Shown in pieces: positions 27,279 to 37,894 of a stretch of 64,000 nt of DNA. The DNA lies in assembly GCF_014837235.1 (NCBI RefSeq), contig NZ_JACYFT010000001.1, positions 1,315,688 to 1,379,687 on the forward strand, read 5' to 3'. Both the position numbers and the translations under genes were made by a program. This DNA is from Limnohabitans radicicola. Its GTDB lineage: Bacteria; Pseudomonadota; Gammaproteobacteria; Burkholderiales; Burkholderiaceae_C. The notes beneath the pieces were generated by a model, which saw only the letters and a list, made by a program, of their open reading frames with translations, did no database searches and was not told the DNA's origin. The stretch's first letter is position 1. Every line of letters begins with the position of its first letter.

Positions 27279-28751
27279 TCAATGGGGTGAACTGGCGGTG
27301 CTAGGGAAGGCTTGTTGCAGACGTTGCCGGTGCAGCGCCACCAAGTCATCGCGCCCCAACAGGCGAGCGCTGTCGATGACGGCCTGAACGATGCGCGGCT
27401 CGGGCGAGTAGTGCAGCATCTCCAGGCTGGTATCGAGCACCCAGACGGCGTTGCCTGCACTCACTTGCGTGGTTGTGAGCTGCGCAAAGCGGTAAGCGGG
27501 CTCGAAGAACACGGTGTGACGCGACGCGTCCCAAGGGTCCACGCGCCAGAGTGGGAAGCGTTCGGCTGCCGGCAGGTAGATCTGCCGCATGCGCCAGTAG
27601 TCGGCAGCGACCAGCAGCCCCAGCACCAGAGCGCCCAGACCGATCCACTGCACCCCTTGCGACCAGCGCCGTGACACGCTGGGCCAGGCAGGCCACAGCA
27701 GCAAGGCGCACAGCAAGGTGGCGACCTGAAACGGGCCGTACCAGAGCGGGTATTCGAGCAGGCTGTGCAGACCGATGACGGCCAGCACGCCCCAAGCCAG
27801 CGTGTGTTCAGAGCGCTCGATGCGCCAGGGCTTGAGCCGCCAGACCAGGGCCAGCATGGCGCCGACGATGCCCACTGCCGCAGGCACGCCCAACTCCACG
27901 GCCAGGTGCAGCGGCAGGTTGTGCGCGTTGCCCAGGATGTCGCAGAAACGCTCACCGGGGTAAGGCGTGATGTAGTGCGCGTATTTGAGTTCACCCCAGC
28001 CCCAGCCCGTCCAGGGTTGGAGCCCAATCAGGTGCAGCACATTGCCCCAGAGCACCCGGCGGCTGCCGCAACCTTCGTCGTGGCCCAGCCGGCTGACGGC
28101 GCCTGCCACGTCTTGCGCGGTGATGGCCGACAGGGCCTTGGGCAGCAACGCACTGGCCAGCAGGCACACAGCAAGTGTGGCCAGGCTCCAGCGCCAGGAG
28201 AGCTTGACTGGGGTTGGACCTCGGCTCAGTGACCAGGCCACGCACAGCAGCGTGACCAGCACCAGCTCCAGCAGGCCTGTGCGCGAGCCCGTGGCGGCAT
28301 TGCCCACGGCCAGCAGCGCGAGCATCCAGCAGGCGTGGCTCTGGCGCAGGCCTTGGGTTTGCCACCACAGCACCGCCACCACGCCCATGCTGGTGAGCGT
28401 GGCCAGCTGGTTGCGCTGGCGCAGATTGCCCACCGCGTCGCCCAGGTAGGCGGGCACGTGGACCACGCCACCCAACAGGTGGGCCTGGCCGAAATACTGG
28501 GTCAGACCCATGGCGCTGCTGATGAGTGCTGCCCAGGCCCAGGCGCGCGCCACGGCCGAGGGGCTGGGCATCTGCTCGCTCAGGGCCAGCAGGCACAGAC
28601 AGGCCCAGCTGATGAGCACGGGCACAGTGTTCGATTGGGGCGATGGTGCCCAGGGGTGTACCCACGGCAAGACCAGCAACACACTGACCCAGATGTGCGA
28701 CCAGACCTTGGGCCTGTCTGTGAGCGTGCGGTGGTCTGGGCTCAGCACCAT
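27279..28751 (-). CDS. Wzy/PglL-family O-oligosaccharyltransferase, probable pilin glycosylase (TfpO-like)
   Basis: A membrane protein of 490 residues with about 10-11 hydrophobic segments. It contains the PglL/TfpO motif GNLRQRNQLATLTSMG and a large periplasmic loop with GWGWGELKYAHY and NAHNLPLHLAVELG, the Wzy-C signature region with its conserved His. It should transfer a lipid-linked glycan to a protein in the periplasm. The ATG at 28751 was chosen because the longer frame begins inside the pilA terminator. Position directly behind the type IV pilin gene points to pilin as acceptor, as for pilA-pilO of P. aeruginosa. Confidence 0.85.
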   Translation of the reverse strand: MVLSPDHRTLTDRPKVWSHIWVSVLLVLPWVHPWAPSPQSNTVPVLISWACLCLLALSEQMPSPSAVARAWAWAALISSAMGLTQYFGQAHLLGGVVHVPAYLGDAVGNLRQRNQLATLTSMGVVAVLWWQTQGLRQSHACWMLALLAVGNAATGSRTGLLELVLVTLLCVAWSLSRGPTPVKLSWRWSLATLAVCLLASALLPKALSAITAQDVAGAVSRLGHDEGCGSRRVLWGNVLHLIGLQPWTGWGWGELKYAHYITPYPGERFCDILGNAHNLPLHLAVELGVPAAVGIVGAMLALVWRLKPWRIERSEHTLAWGVLAVIGLHSLLEYPLWYGPFQVATLLCALLLWPAWPSVSRRWSQGVQWIGLGALVLGLLVAADYWRMRQIYLPAAERFPLWRVDPWDASRHTVFFEPAYRFAQLTTTQVSAGNAVWVLDTSLEMLHYSPEPRIVQAVIDSARLLGRDDLVALHRQRLQQAFPSTASSPH

Positions 28752-28765
28752 GCCACGCCGAACAG

Positions 28766-28792
28766 AAAAAACGCCCTGGGGCAAGCAGGGCG
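28766..28792 (-). terminator. rho-independent terminator after pilA
   Basis: On the minus strand a perfect seven-base-pair stem, CGCCCTG / CAGGGCG (28772-28778 with 28786-28792) with a seven-base loop, is followed by six T residues (28771-28766). It lies 21 bases past the pilA stop and just before the ligase start, so it should make pilA mRNA more abundant than read-through ligase mRNA. Confidence 0.85.
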
Positions 28793-28812
28793 TGGGTGTG
28801 AGGGCTGGGTGT

Positions 28813-29295
28813 TCAGGATGCCTTGCATGAGGCAGGCAGGTACTTCACGGGCAGCCCATTGCTGCTGGCCGGGCCACAGCGCCAGCCTGAAATCGGCTTG
28901 CCACCGTCGGTGCTGCCATTGATGGCGGTGTCACCGGTTTGCAGGGGTGTGAGCGCGATGGCATTGGCCGATGCGCTGGTGCTGCCGCGCAGAGCTTCGT
29001 GGTTGCCCGTCACGGTGATCACACCATTGCCGTCGACGGTAATGCCACTGACGTATTTGCTGCTCTGGCTTTCGCAGGCCTTGGGCAGTTGGGCCGACAC
29101 ATTGCTGTCAGACGATGAGCTGATGGCTTCGGTCACAGCGGTCTTGCAACCATTGGCCGCCAGCAGCATTTCGGATGCCTTGGCGCGGATGGTGTAGTCC
29201 TGGTAGGCGGGCAGCGCCAGCGCCCCCAGGATGCCGATGACCGCAATCACGATCATCAGCTCGATCAATGTCAAACCTTGTTGCCTTTTTTGCAT
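28813..29295 (-). CDS. pilA: type IV pilin (PilA-like major pilin)
   Basis: A prepilin of 160 residues. The six-residue-plus leader MQKRQQG is cleaved before [18 protein letters not shown], with Glu5 of the mature chain conserved; position 1 is Leu rather than the usual Phe. The N-terminal helix is typical, and the C-terminal disulfide loop lies between Cys of GWRCGP and PASCKAS. The chain ends in Ser, the kind of C-terminal residue glycosylated by TfpO/PilO. RBS GGGAGG lies about eight bases before the ATG. It is followed by its terminator and the ligase gene. Confidence 0.92.
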   Translation of the reverse strand: MQKRQQGLTLIELMIVIAVIGILGALALPAYQDYTIRAKASEMLLAANGCKTAVTEAISSSSDSNVSAQLPKACESQSSKYVSGITVDGNGVITVTGNHEALRGSTSASANAIALTPLQTGDTAINGSTDGGKPISGWRCGPASSNGLPVKYLPASCKAS

Positions 29296-29369
29296 GGCAT
29301 TGCCTCCCTGGTGAATGGAGCTCGATGGTAAATCAAACCACCTGTTTGCTCCACTCCCGGGGCAGGCCG

Positions 29370-30056
29370 TCAGGCTTGGGCCACTTCTTCCTTTTTGGCG
29401 CCCGACATCTTGCCAATGGCCAGAACCAGTGCGGCGCCCAGAGCGGGGCCAGCGTAGTGCAGCCAGGTGTTGGCTTCGACGATGGACTTCAGAGCGACGT
29501 CGCTAACGATGGTTTCGCCACCGACCCAGCCGATGAGGGCAGCGCCAAAAATGATGATGATCGGGAAACGGTCCATGAGCTTGATCATGAGTTTGCTGCC
29601 AAAAATCACCAGCGGGATGCTGATGGCCAGACCCAACACCAGCAGCGTCATGCTGCCTTTGGCGGCGGCGGCCACGGCAATCACGTTGTCCAGACTCATC
29701 ACCAGATCCGCGATCAAGATGGTGCGGATGGCGACCCACAGACCGGCTTTTTCACCATCGCCGTCTTCGCCTTCATCTTCTTCGTGCAGCAATTGCGTAC
29801 CGATCCACAGCAGCAAGATGCCGCCAATGATTTGCAGGTAAGACAGTTCCAGCAATTTGGCAGCGACCACCGTGAGGCCAATGCGCAGGACCACAGCAGC
29901 ACCCGAGCCAAACATGATGGCTTTCTTTTGCTGTTCGACAGGCAGTGAACGGGCAGCCAGGGCGATGACCACGGCGTTGTCGCCTGACAAGATGATGTTG
30001 ATCCAGATGATCTTGATCAGACCGATCCAGAATTCGGTGCTTTGCAGCAGTTCCAT
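29370..30056 (-). CDS. TerC family membrane protein (YjbE-like), second paralogue
   Basis: A membrane protein of 228 residues with TerC signatures [20 protein letters not shown] and [19 protein letters not shown], an acidic cytoplasmic loop ([13 protein letters not shown]) and a Lys/Glu-rich C-terminus. Likely a divalent-metal transporter, possibly Mn. The ATG at 30056 has GGAGAACAA just upstream. Unlike the paralogue at 21561, no yybP-ykoY element was found, but the leader has two hairpins, one terminator-like. Confidence 0.9.
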   Translation of the reverse strand: MELLQSTEFWIGLIKIIWINIILSGDNAVVIALAARSLPVEQQKKAIMFGSGAAVVLRIGLTVVAAKLLELSYLQIIGGILLLWIGTQLLHEEDEGEDGDGEKAGLWVAIRTILIADLVMSLDNVIAVAAAAKGSMTLLVLGLAISIPLVIFGSKLMIKLMDRFPIIIIFGAALIGWVGGETIVSDVALKSIVEANTWLHYAGPALGAALVLAIGKMSGAKKEEVAQA

Positions 30057-30081
30057 GTTGTTCTCCGTAGGTATAAAAACC

Positions 30082-30143
30082 AAAGCGCTGACAACCTGCG
30101 TTGACAGCGCTTTGATGTGCAGGAGGCCCGAGTTTACCGGGCC
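30082..30143 (-). promoter_or_regulatory. tandem hairpins in the sucD-terC gap, terminator or attenuator
   Basis: Upstream of terC on its own strand a first hairpin (GGCCCG/CGGGCC, 30125-30143) is followed by a longer one: AAAGCGCTG pairs with CAGCGCTTT (30082-30113), with four further pairs GTTG/CAAC inside. It is followed on the minus strand by GGTTTTTATAC. It can be the sucCD terminator or an attenuator in the terC leader; sequence alone does not decide. Confidence 0.5.
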
Positions 30144-30215
30144 AGGCCTGCCAGGGGGTGCGTAATAGCCCTTATGGCCGAGCCTTCGGTGACACGACCA
30201 GGTTGCTGCAGATGC

Positions 30216-30247
30216 ATTGGGGACAGATTTGAAGAGCTGTCCCCAAT
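30216..30247. repeat. perfect inverted repeat ATTGGGGACAG/CTGTCCCCAAT
   Basis: Eleven-base perfect arms (30216-30226 and 30237-30247) with a 10-base loop lie five bases past the sucD stop. There is no T-tract, so it is not a typical intrinsic terminator. GGGGACAG arms of this kind are known from REP-like elements; a second copy was not found in this window. Confidence 0.6.
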
Positions 30248-30251
30248 GACT

Positions 30252-31148
30252 TTACTTCAGCTGGGCCTTGAGCAGCTTGCCCAGTTCGGAGGGGTTGCGT
30301 GTCACCACGAAACCGCACTCTTCCATGATGGCCAGCTTGGCATCGGCCGTGTCGGCACCGCCAGAGATCAGGGCACCTGCGTGGCCCATGCGCTTGCCGG
30401 GAGGGGCAGTCACACCGGCGATGAAGCCGACCACGGGCTTCTTCATGTTGGCCTTGCACCATTGAGCAGCTTCGGCTTCGTCCGGACCGCCGATTTCACC
30501 GATCATGATGACGGCGTCGGTGTCGGGATCGTCGTTGAACGCCTTCATCACGTCGATGTGCTTGAGGCCGTTGATCGGGTCGCCACCGATACCCACAGCG
30601 CTGGACTGGCCCAGACCGACTTCGGTCAGCATCGCCACGGCTTCATAGGTCAGAGTGCCCGAACGGGACACCACGCCGATGCGGCCTTTGCGGTGGATGT
30701 GACCGGGCATGATGCCGATCTTGATCTCGTCGGGCGTGATCAGGCCGGGGCAGTTGGGGCCCAGCAGCAGGGTGCGCTTGCCGCCAGCGGCTTCCTTGGC
30801 CTTCATCTTGTTGCGCACTTCGAGCATGTCACGCACTGGAATGCCTTCGGTGATACAGATGGCCATGTCCAGGTCGGCTTCGACGGCTTCCCAGATCGCA
30901 GCAGCAGCGCCTGCTGGGGGCACGTAGATCACGGACACGGTCGCGCCAGTTTGCGTGGCGGCTTCTTTGACCGATGCGTAAATTGGGATATTGAAGATGG
31001 ACTCGCCAGCCTTCTTGGGGTTCACACCCGCGACGAAGCAGTTCTTGCCGTTCGCGTATTCCTGGCACTTCTCAGTGTGGAATTGACCGGTCTTGCCGGT
31101 GATGCCTTGGGTGATGACTTTGGTGTCTTTGTTGATGTAGATCGACAT
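30252..31148 (-). CDS. sucD: succinate-CoA ligase (ADP-forming) subunit alpha
   Basis: A protein of 298 residues. It starts [21 protein letters not shown], has the CoA-binding fold and the phosphohistidine site [14 protein letters not shown]. With SucC it makes ATP from succinyl-CoA in the TCA cycle. Normal length for SucD. It follows sucC after 14 bases, forming the standard sucCD operon. Confidence 0.97.
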   Translation of the reverse strand: MSIYINKDTKVITQGITGKTGQFHTEKCQEYANGKNCFVAGVNPKKAGESIFNIPIYASVKEAATQTGATVSVIYVPPAGAAAAIWEAVEADLDMAICITEGIPVRDMLEVRNKMKAKEAAGGKRTLLLGPNCPGLITPDEIKIGIMPGHIHRKGRIGVVSRSGTLTYEAVAMLTEVGLGQSSAVGIGGDPINGLKHIDVMKAFNDDPDTDAVIMIGEIGGPDEAEAAQWCKANMKKPVVGFIAGVTAPPGKRMGHAGALISGGADTADAKLAIMEECGFVVTRNPSELGKLLKAQLK

Positions 31149-31162
31149 GTGGTTCTCCTGGC

Positions 31163-32323
<1,161 letters not shown>

Positions 32324-32509
32324 GAGGTCTTCTCTCAGAGGGGTGGAAATTCGACCGGTCCGCCGGGGCCCCTGTATCAAAGGGTGTACGCCAGCAGGCT
32401 CTGGACACTGCAGCCTTGGACTGTATCATGCTGCAATGCATCAATCCTGAGCCTTGCGTCTTACATTGACATGACGCAAAGAGCCAGAACGGAACAGGAA
32501 ATCCTTGAA

Positions 32510-33433
32510 ATGGCCAAAATTTTCATCGACGGCGAAGCGGGCACCACGGGTTTGCAGATCCGTGAACGTCTGGCGCTCATGCCCCAGGTCCAGGTGCTGA
32601 GCATCGACCCGGCCCGGCGCAAAGACCCCGAAGCCAAGCGTGAACTCATGGCCGCCGCCGACCTGGTGGTGCTGTGCCTGCACGACGATGCTGCCATCGA
32701 ATCCGTGGCCATGATCGACACCTTGACGGGCCCAAAGCCCCGCATCGTGGACGCGTCCACCGCCCACCGCTGCCACCCCGAGTGGGTGTACGGTTTCCCC
32801 GAGCTGGCGGCCGATCAGCGCGCGGCCGTGCAGGCTGCCGAGCGCGTGGCCAACCCGGGCTGCTACGCCACCGGGGCCATCGCCTTGCTGCGGCCTTTGG
32901 TCGACGCCGGGCTGCTGCCGCCTGATTTCCCGGTGTGTCTGCCTTCAGTGAGTGGTTACTCCGGTGGTGGTCGCGCCATGATCGAAGACTACGAAGCGGG
33001 CAAGGCGCCGCTGTTTGAAGCCTATGCCCTCGGCCTCAAACACAAGCACATTCCGGAAATCATGAAGTTCACCGGGCTGAGCCGTCGCCCTCTGTTTGTG
33101 CCTGCCGTGGGCAACTTCCGCCAGGGCATGCTGGTGCAATTGCCCTTGCACCTGGACGAACTGCCGGGCCGTCCCAAAGCGGCCGACCTGCACGAAGCCC
33201 TGCGTGCCCACTATGCTGCCAGCCACGTGGCGGGCGGCTGGGTCAGTGTGGAGCCGGCCACCGACAACGGCAAGCTCGATGCCCTGGCGCTCAACGACAC
33301 CAACAAGCTGGAAATTCGCGTGTTCGCCAACGAGGAGGCCCGCCAGGCCGTGCTGATCGCCCGCCTGGACAACTTGGGCAAGGGTGCCAGTGGCGCAGCG
33401 GTGCAGAACATCCAGTTGATGCTGGGTTTGTGA
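32510..33433 (+). CDS. argC: N-acetyl-gamma-glutamyl-phosphate reductase, type 2
   Basis: A protein of 307 residues, matching the shorter type 2 ArgC. It begins [20 protein letters not shown]; the catalytic Cys is in [14 protein letters not shown] and the substrate site in [14 protein letters not shown]. It reduces N-acetylglutamyl phosphate to the semialdehyde in arginine synthesis. The ATG at 32510 has AGGA ten bases upstream; an in-frame ATG at 32471 is less likely. It converges with recX. Confidence 0.95.
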   Translation: MAKIFIDGEAGTTGLQIRERLALMPQVQVLSIDPARRKDPEAKRELMAAADLVVLCLHDDAAIESVAMIDTLTGPKPRIVDASTAHRCHPEWVYGFPELAADQRAAVQAAERVANPGCYATGAIALLRPLVDAGLLPPDFPVCLPSVSGYSGGGRAMIEDYEAGKAPLFEAYALGLKHKHIPEIMKFTGLSRRPLFVPAVGNFRQGMLVQLPLHLDELPGRPKAADLHEALRAHYAASHVAGGWVSVEPATDNGKLDALALNDTNKLEIRVFANEEARQAVLIARLDNLGKGASGAAVQNIQLMLGL

Positions 33434-33482
33434 CCCGCGCAACGGGCTGCCCGGTTGGCTGACCGGGTTTGGCCCGGTGCAT

Positions 33483-33938
33483 TCACGCGTCGTCTGCGCC
33501 TTGCACGACGCGCCGCACGACTTCGGCGGTAAAGCCCCGGGTGATCAGAAAACGGATTTGCTTGCTGCGCTCCTGTGCGTCTTGCGCTGGCGCGCCAAAC
33601 TTTTTGCGCCACACCTCGCGCGCCCTTTCCAGCTCGCTGTCTTTGAGTTGGGCCAAAGCGTTGGCCACTGCTTCACCCGACAGGCCTTTGGCGGCCAGTT
33701 CCTGTTTGATGCGCGCAGCGCCCAGCTTGCCCGAGCGGCGGTGAATCACCGATTCGATGGCGCGGCCATCGTTGATGAAGTCGCGGGCCTGCAGCTCGTC
33801 CAGCGCTTTGGCCAGTTCGCCCGGTTCCTGTTCATGTGCGGCGAGCTTGCGTTCCAGCTCGGCGCGGGAGTGCTCGCGTTGGCTCAAAAGCCGCAGGGCG
33901 CGGCCTTTGAGCGAGGGCTGGAAGCCGGGCCGGTTCAT
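33483..33938 (-). CDS. recX: recombination regulator RecX
   Basis: A protein of 151 residues with the RecX three-helix repeats (ALRLLSQREHSRAELERKL, then DFINDGRAIESVIHRR and AARIKQELAAKGL). RecX binds RecA filaments and limits their activity. Its ATG overlaps the recA stop (TGATG), so synthesis is coupled to recA. Confidence 0.94.
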   Translation of the reverse strand: MNRPGFQPSLKGRALRLLSQREHSRAELERKLAAHEQEPGELAKALDELQARDFINDGRAIESVIHRRSGKLGAARIKQELAAKGLSGEAVANALAQLKDSELERAREVWRKKFGAPAQDAQERSKQIRFLITRGFTAEVVRRVVQGADDA

Positions 33939-34972
33939 CAGTTCTCGGCGGTTTCGGTGGTGGCGGCCAGCAGCGGGATGCCCAGTGAGTCACGCACTTT
34001 ATTCTCGATTTCGAAGGCCAGGTCGGGGTTTTCGCGCAGGAATTCGCGGGCGTTGTCGCGGCCCTGGCCAATTTTTTCGCCGTTGTAGGCGTACCAGGCT
34101 CCGGATTTTTCGATGACTTTGGCGTTCACGCCCATGTCGATGATTTCACCATGGCGGCTGATGCCTTCACCGAACAGGATGTCGAACTCGGCCGTTTTGA
34201 ACGGGGGCGCGACTTTGTTTTTGACCACTTTGACCTTGGTTTCGTTGCCAATCGCGTCGTCGCCCTTCTTGATGGTGCCGGTGCGGCGGATGTCCAGGCG
34301 GACCGAGGCGTAGAACTTGAGCGCATTGCCGCCCGTGGTGGTTTCGGGGCTGCCGAACATGACGCCGATCTTCATGCGGATCTGGTTGATGAAAATGACC
34401 GTGCAGTTGGTTTTTTTGATGGTGGCGGTCAGCTTGCGCAGGGCCTGGCTCATCAGACGCGCTTGCAGGCCGGGCAGGCTGTCGCCCATGTCGCCTTCGA
34501 TTTCGGCCTTGGGGGTCAGGGCCGCCACCGAGTCGATGACAACCAGGTCCACCGCGCCGGAGCGCACCAGGCTGTCGACGATCTCCAGGGCCTGCTCGCC
34601 GGTGTCGGGCTGGCTGATCAGCAGGTCTTGCAGGTTCACACCCAGGTTCTGGGCGTACTGCACGTCCAGCGCGTGTTCGGCGTCCACAAAGGCGCAGGTG
34701 CCGCCCAGGCGCTGCATTTCAGAAATCACTTGCAGGGTCAGCGTGGTTTTGCCTGACGACTCAGGACCGTAGATCTCGATCACGCGGCCGCGGGGCAGGC
34801 CGCCGACGCCCAAGGCGATGTCCAGGCCCAGCGAGCCGGTGGAGACGACCTGGATGTCTTCGATCACCTCGCCTTCGCCCAGGCGCATGATGGTGCCCTT
34901 GCCGAACTGTTTCTCGATCTGGGCCAGGGCGGCTTGCAGGGCTTTGGACTTTTCGCTGTTGACGTCGCTCAT
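33938..34972 (-). CDS. recA: recombinase RecA
   Basis: A protein of 344 residues with the P-loop [10 protein letters not shown], the DNA-binding loop region [16 protein letters not shown] and the [17 protein letters not shown] N-terminus. It forms ATP-dependent filaments on single-stranded DNA for homologous repair and the SOS response. The ATG at 34972 is preceded by AAGGAGATT. Divergent from a marR gene; the 141-base gap holds a strong palindrome. Confidence 0.98.
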   Translation of the reverse strand: MSDVNSEKSKALQAALAQIEKQFGKGTIMRLGEGEVIEDIQVVSTGSLGLDIALGVGGLPRGRVIEIYGPESSGKTTLTLQVISEMQRLGGTCAFVDAEHALDVQYAQNLGVNLQDLLISQPDTGEQALEIVDSLVRSGAVDLVVIDSVAALTPKAEIEGDMGDSLPGLQARLMSQALRKLTATIKKTNCTVIFINQIRMKIGVMFGSPETTTGGNALKFYASVRLDIRRTGTIKKGDDAIGNETKVKVVKNKVAPPFKTAEFDILFGEGISRHGEIIDMGVNAKVIEKSGAWYAYNGEKIGQGRDNAREFLRENPDLAFEIENKVRDSLGIPLLAATTETAEN

Positions 34973-35044
34973 GGGAATCTCCTTGAATATCAATGGGTTG
35001 GCGCATCTGCAAGCTGGCCATTGCTGCGTTTGCTGGATGCTTGA

Positions 35045-35066
35045 ACAGTACTGTACACGTACAGTA
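35045..35066. promoter_or_regulatory. palindromic operator between recA and marR
   Basis: TACTGTACACGTACAGTA (35049-35066) has eight-base inverted arms around AC, and ACAGTACTGT (35045-35054) is a perfect overlapping palindrome. It contains CTGT-N6-ACAG, two bases shorter than the usual betaproteobacterial LexA box (CTGT-N8-ACAG). It overlaps the likely core promoters of both genes (TTGAAC at 35041 for marR). The binder may be LexA or the MarR protein itself. Confidence 0.55.
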
Positions 35067-35113
35067 AGTTGTTGAAAACAGTTTTTTTGGTCAGTTTGAT
35101 TTACCATTTGGGC

Positions 35114-35584
35114 ATGACCCTACCCGACGATGAACGCTGGCGCCAGACCCACCTGGGCAGGCTGCTTGGCCATGCCATGCGCCGCTTCGATGAGCGTGTG
35201 TTGACCTTGATGGCCAGCAACGAGGGCGTGCCGCTGGCCTTAGCCAACCTGGCAGCGCGTGACCAGATCACTGCCGCCCATGTGCACATCACGCGCCATC
35301 TGGGGCTGGAGGGCGCGCGCCTGACCGAGCTGGCACAGGCCGCAGGTATGACCAAGCAGGCCATGGGCAATCTGGTGAACCAGTGCGAGGCCTGGGGGCT
35401 GGTGGTCAAAGAGGACGATCCGCTGGATGCCCGTGCCAGACAGGTGCGCTTCACCCCTGACGGTCTGGCCTGGCTGCAGGCGTTCAAGGACGCGGTGGCC
35501 CAGGCCGAGCAGGAGTTTCGTGAAGCGGTGGGCGCTGAGGTGGCCACTGTGGTGGCGCTGGGATTGGAGGCTTATGCCAGTTGA
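35114..35584 (+). CDS. MarR family transcriptional regulator
   Basis: A protein of 156 residues with a winged helix-turn-helix: [20 protein letters not shown] (recognition helix) and the wing [16 protein letters not shown]. The N- and C-terminal helices would form the dimer. MarR proteins usually bind palindromes in their own promoter, and a strong one lies at 35049-35066 shared with recA. Ligand unknown. Confidence 0.9.
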   Translation: MTLPDDERWRQTHLGRLLGHAMRRFDERVLTLMASNEGVPLALANLAARDQITAAHVHITRHLGLEGARLTELAQAAGMTKQAMGNLVNQCEAWGLVVKEDDPLDARARQVRFTPDGLAWLQAFKDAVAQAEQEFREAVGAEVATVVALGLEAYAS

Positions 35585-35711
35585 GTGCGCCGTTGCGGGT
35601 AAGGCCCGATCGTGGCCGTGCCCTGCCTGAAGCACACTAGAATCAAAACCTGACAAAACAGGGTGAAATGGGCAGTACCTCCAACGGACCGCCCGAGTGC
35701 AGGAGACAGCG

Positions 35712-36386
35712 ATGCGAATTCTGATTGCCGAAGATGACCAGGTGTTGGCGGACGGATTGCTGCGCACCTTGCGCAGCGCAGGTGCCGCAGTGGACCACGT
35801 GGCCAGCGGCTCTGAGGCCGATGCGGCCCTGATGACCAACAACGAGTTCGACTTGCTGATCCTGGACCTGGGCCTGCCCAAACTGCATGGTCTGGAAGTG
35901 CTCAAACGCCTGCGTGCACGGGGCTCCACCTTGCCGGTACTGATCTTGACGGCCGCCGACAGTGTCGAAGAGCGTGTCAAAGGCCTGGACTATGGTGCTG
36001 ATGACTACATGGCCAAACCCTTTAGCCTGCAGGAACTCGAAGCCCGCGTCCGCGCCCTCACCCGCCGTGGCATGGGCGGCGCGACCTCGCAGATCAAGCA
36101 CGGCCCGTTGATCTATGACCAGTCGGGTCGCGTGGCCACCATCGACGGCAAGATGGTTGAATTGTCGGCGCGTGAACTCGGCTTGCTTGAAGTGCTGCTG
36201 CAGCGTGCAGGCCGCCTGGTCAGCAAGGACCAGCTGGTCGAGCGCCTGTGCGAGTGGGGCGAAGAGGTCAGCAACAACGCCATTGAGGTCTACATCCACC
36301 GCCTGCGCAAAAAGATCGAAAAAGGCCCTATCCGCATCGCCACCGTGCGCGGTCTGGGCTACTGCCTCGAAAAAATTCCGGGCTGA
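35712..36386 (+). CDS. OmpR-family response regulator (TctD/QseB-like)
   Basis: A protein of 224 residues: receiver domain with the phosphorylated Asp51 in FDLLILDLGLPKLHG and Lys in YMAKPFSLQELEARV, then a winged-helix DNA-binding domain (LSARELGLLEVLLQRAG, IEVYIHRLRKKIE). RBS AGGAGA precedes the ATG. It pairs with the histidine kinase gene 28 bases downstream. Resemblance is to TctD-like regulators of carboxylate uptake, but the target is unknown. Confidence 0.93.
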   Translation: MRILIAEDDQVLADGLLRTLRSAGAAVDHVASGSEADAALMTNNEFDLLILDLGLPKLHGLEVLKRLRARGSTLPVLILTAADSVEERVKGLDYGADDYMAKPFSLQELEARVRALTRRGMGGATSQIKHGPLIYDQSGRVATIDGKMVELSARELGLLEVLLQRAGRLVSKDQLVERLCEWGEEVSNNAIEVYIHRLRKKIEKGPIRIATVRGLGYCLEKIPG

Positions 36387-36414
36387 CGTCCTGCCTGCCC
36401 CGCGCTGCTGAGCC

Positions 36415-37878
36415 ATGAAGTCCCGGGGCTGGAACGTACAAATTTTCAAACGCGAGCAGCGCTCGCTGTTCGGCGAGATCCTGGACTGGATGCTCACGCC
36501 GCTCCTGCTGCTGTGGCCCATCAGCCTGGCGCTGACCTGGCTGGTGGCGCAGGGCCTGGCCAACAAGCCCTTCGACCGGGCCATGGTCTACAACGTGCAG
36601 GCTCTGGCCCAGCAGGTGCGGGTCGGACCTGACCACAAAGTCCAGTTCAACCTGCCCCAGCCCGCCAGCGAGCTGCTGCGGGCCGATGAAACCGACCTCG
36701 TGTACTACCAGGTGCGCGGCACGCGGGGCGAGTTCCTCAGCGGTGAACGCGATTTGCCCGAACCCCCGCGTGAAGAAGACAAAGGCAACAGCTACGAGGT
36801 GCGCATCCGCGATGACGAGATGCGCGGGCTGGAAGTGCGCGTGGCCTACACCTGGATCCGACTGGACACCGACGGCAACCGCCCGGCGTTGGTGCAGGTG
36901 GCCGAAACGCGCGAAAAACGCTCTGTGCTGGCTGCCGAGATCATCAAGGGGGTGATGCTGCCCCAGTTCGCGATCCTGCCCCTGGCGGTGCTTCTGGTGT
37001 GGCTGGCGCTGGTGCGCGGCATCAAGCCGCTGTCCCAACTTGAAGAGCGCATCCGCGCCCGCAAGCCCGACGACCTGAGCCCCCTTGACGACAAGGCCGT
37101 GCCCATGGAAGTGGCGCCGCTGGTGGTGTCGGTCAACGACCTGCTGACCCGGTTGAAAGACTCGATCGCCACGCAAAAGCGCTTTCTGGCCGATGCGGCG
37201 CACCAGCTCAAGACGCCGCTGGCAGGCCTGCGCATGCAGGCCGACCTGGCGCAGCGCCACGGCGAGAGCGAGGAAGACCTCAAACGCTCGCTGCAGCACA
37301 TTGGCCGCGCCAGCGTGCAGGCCACCCACACCGTCAACCAGTTGCTGGCGCTGGCCCGCGCCGAAGGCGGTGGCAGCAACGTGCCCGCGCAGCCGTGCAA
37401 CATGGTGGAGCTGGCCAGCGAGGTGCTGCAGGACTGTTTCCCTCGTGCGGCAGACAAGGGCATCGATCTGGGCTATGACGGCGCGTCCAGCGACACCCCG
37501 GGTGCGCAGCTCACGGGCAACCCCACGCTGCTCAAGGAAATGGTGCGCAACCTGGTCGAGAATGCGATCCACTACACGCCCTCAACGGCCGAGCGTCCGG
37601 GTGTGGTGACGGTGCGGATTCTGGTGGACCCCTACAGCCAGGCGCTGGTCATGCAGGTCGAGGACAACGGCCCGGGCATTCCGGCTTCCGAGCGCGAGCT
37701 GGTCTTTCAGCCGTTCTACCGCGCCTTGGGCACCAATGTGGACGGCTCGGGTCTGGGCCTGCCCATCGTGCGCGAGATCGCGCAGCGCCACGGTGCCAGC
37801 ATCACGGTGGATGCCGCGCATCCCGGGCACACGCCGCCCGGGGCCTGCTTCACGCTGCGCTTTGCGGTACCGCTTTGA
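36415..37878 (+). CDS. sensor histidine kinase (TctE/QseC-like)
   Basis: A protein of 487 residues. TM1 at about 25-45 (LTPLLLLWPISLALTWLVA), a periplasmic domain of about 130 residues, TM2 near 185-200 (FAILPLAVLLVWLALV), HAMP, a dimerisation domain with the phospho-His in FLADAAHQLKTPLAGL and a catalytic domain with N-box NLVENAIHYTP and G-box DGSGLGLPIVREI. It should phosphorylate the adjacent regulator. The signal is unknown. Confidence 0.93.
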   Translation: MKSRGWNVQIFKREQRSLFGEILDWMLTPLLLLWPISLALTWLVAQGLANKPFDRAMVYNVQALAQQVRVGPDHKVQFNLPQPASELLRADETDLVYYQVRGTRGEFLSGERDLPEPPREEDKGNSYEVRIRDDEMRGLEVRVAYTWIRLDTDGNRPALVQVAETREKRSVLAAEIIKGVMLPQFAILPLAVLLVWLALVRGIKPLSQLEERIRARKPDDLSPLDDKAVPMEVAPLVVSVNDLLTRLKDSIATQKRFLADAAHQLKTPLAGLRMQADLAQRHGESEEDLKRSLQHIGRASVQATHTVNQLLALARAEGGGSNVPAQPCNMVELASEVLQDCFPRAADKGIDLGYDGASSDTPGAQLTGNPTLLKEMVRNLVENAIHYTPSTAERPGVVTVRILVDPYSQALVMQVEDNGPGIPASERELVFQPFYRALGTNVDGSGLGLPIVREIAQRHGASITVDAAHPGHTPPGACFTLRFAVPL

Positions 37879-37894
37879 GAGCCTTGTGTGCTGA

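Noticed and set aside
29296..29369. Sigma-54 promoter for pilA
   Set aside because: No TGGCAC-N5-TTGC-like sequence was found in the gap on the pilA strand.
30057..30250. yybP-ykoY riboswitch in front of the second terC
   Set aside because: The GGGGAGTAG and AGCAAGACC loops are missing on both strands.
35049..35066. Canonical LexA box for recA
   Set aside because: The half-sites CTGT and ACAG are six bases apart rather than eight, so it is reported as an unusual operator instead.
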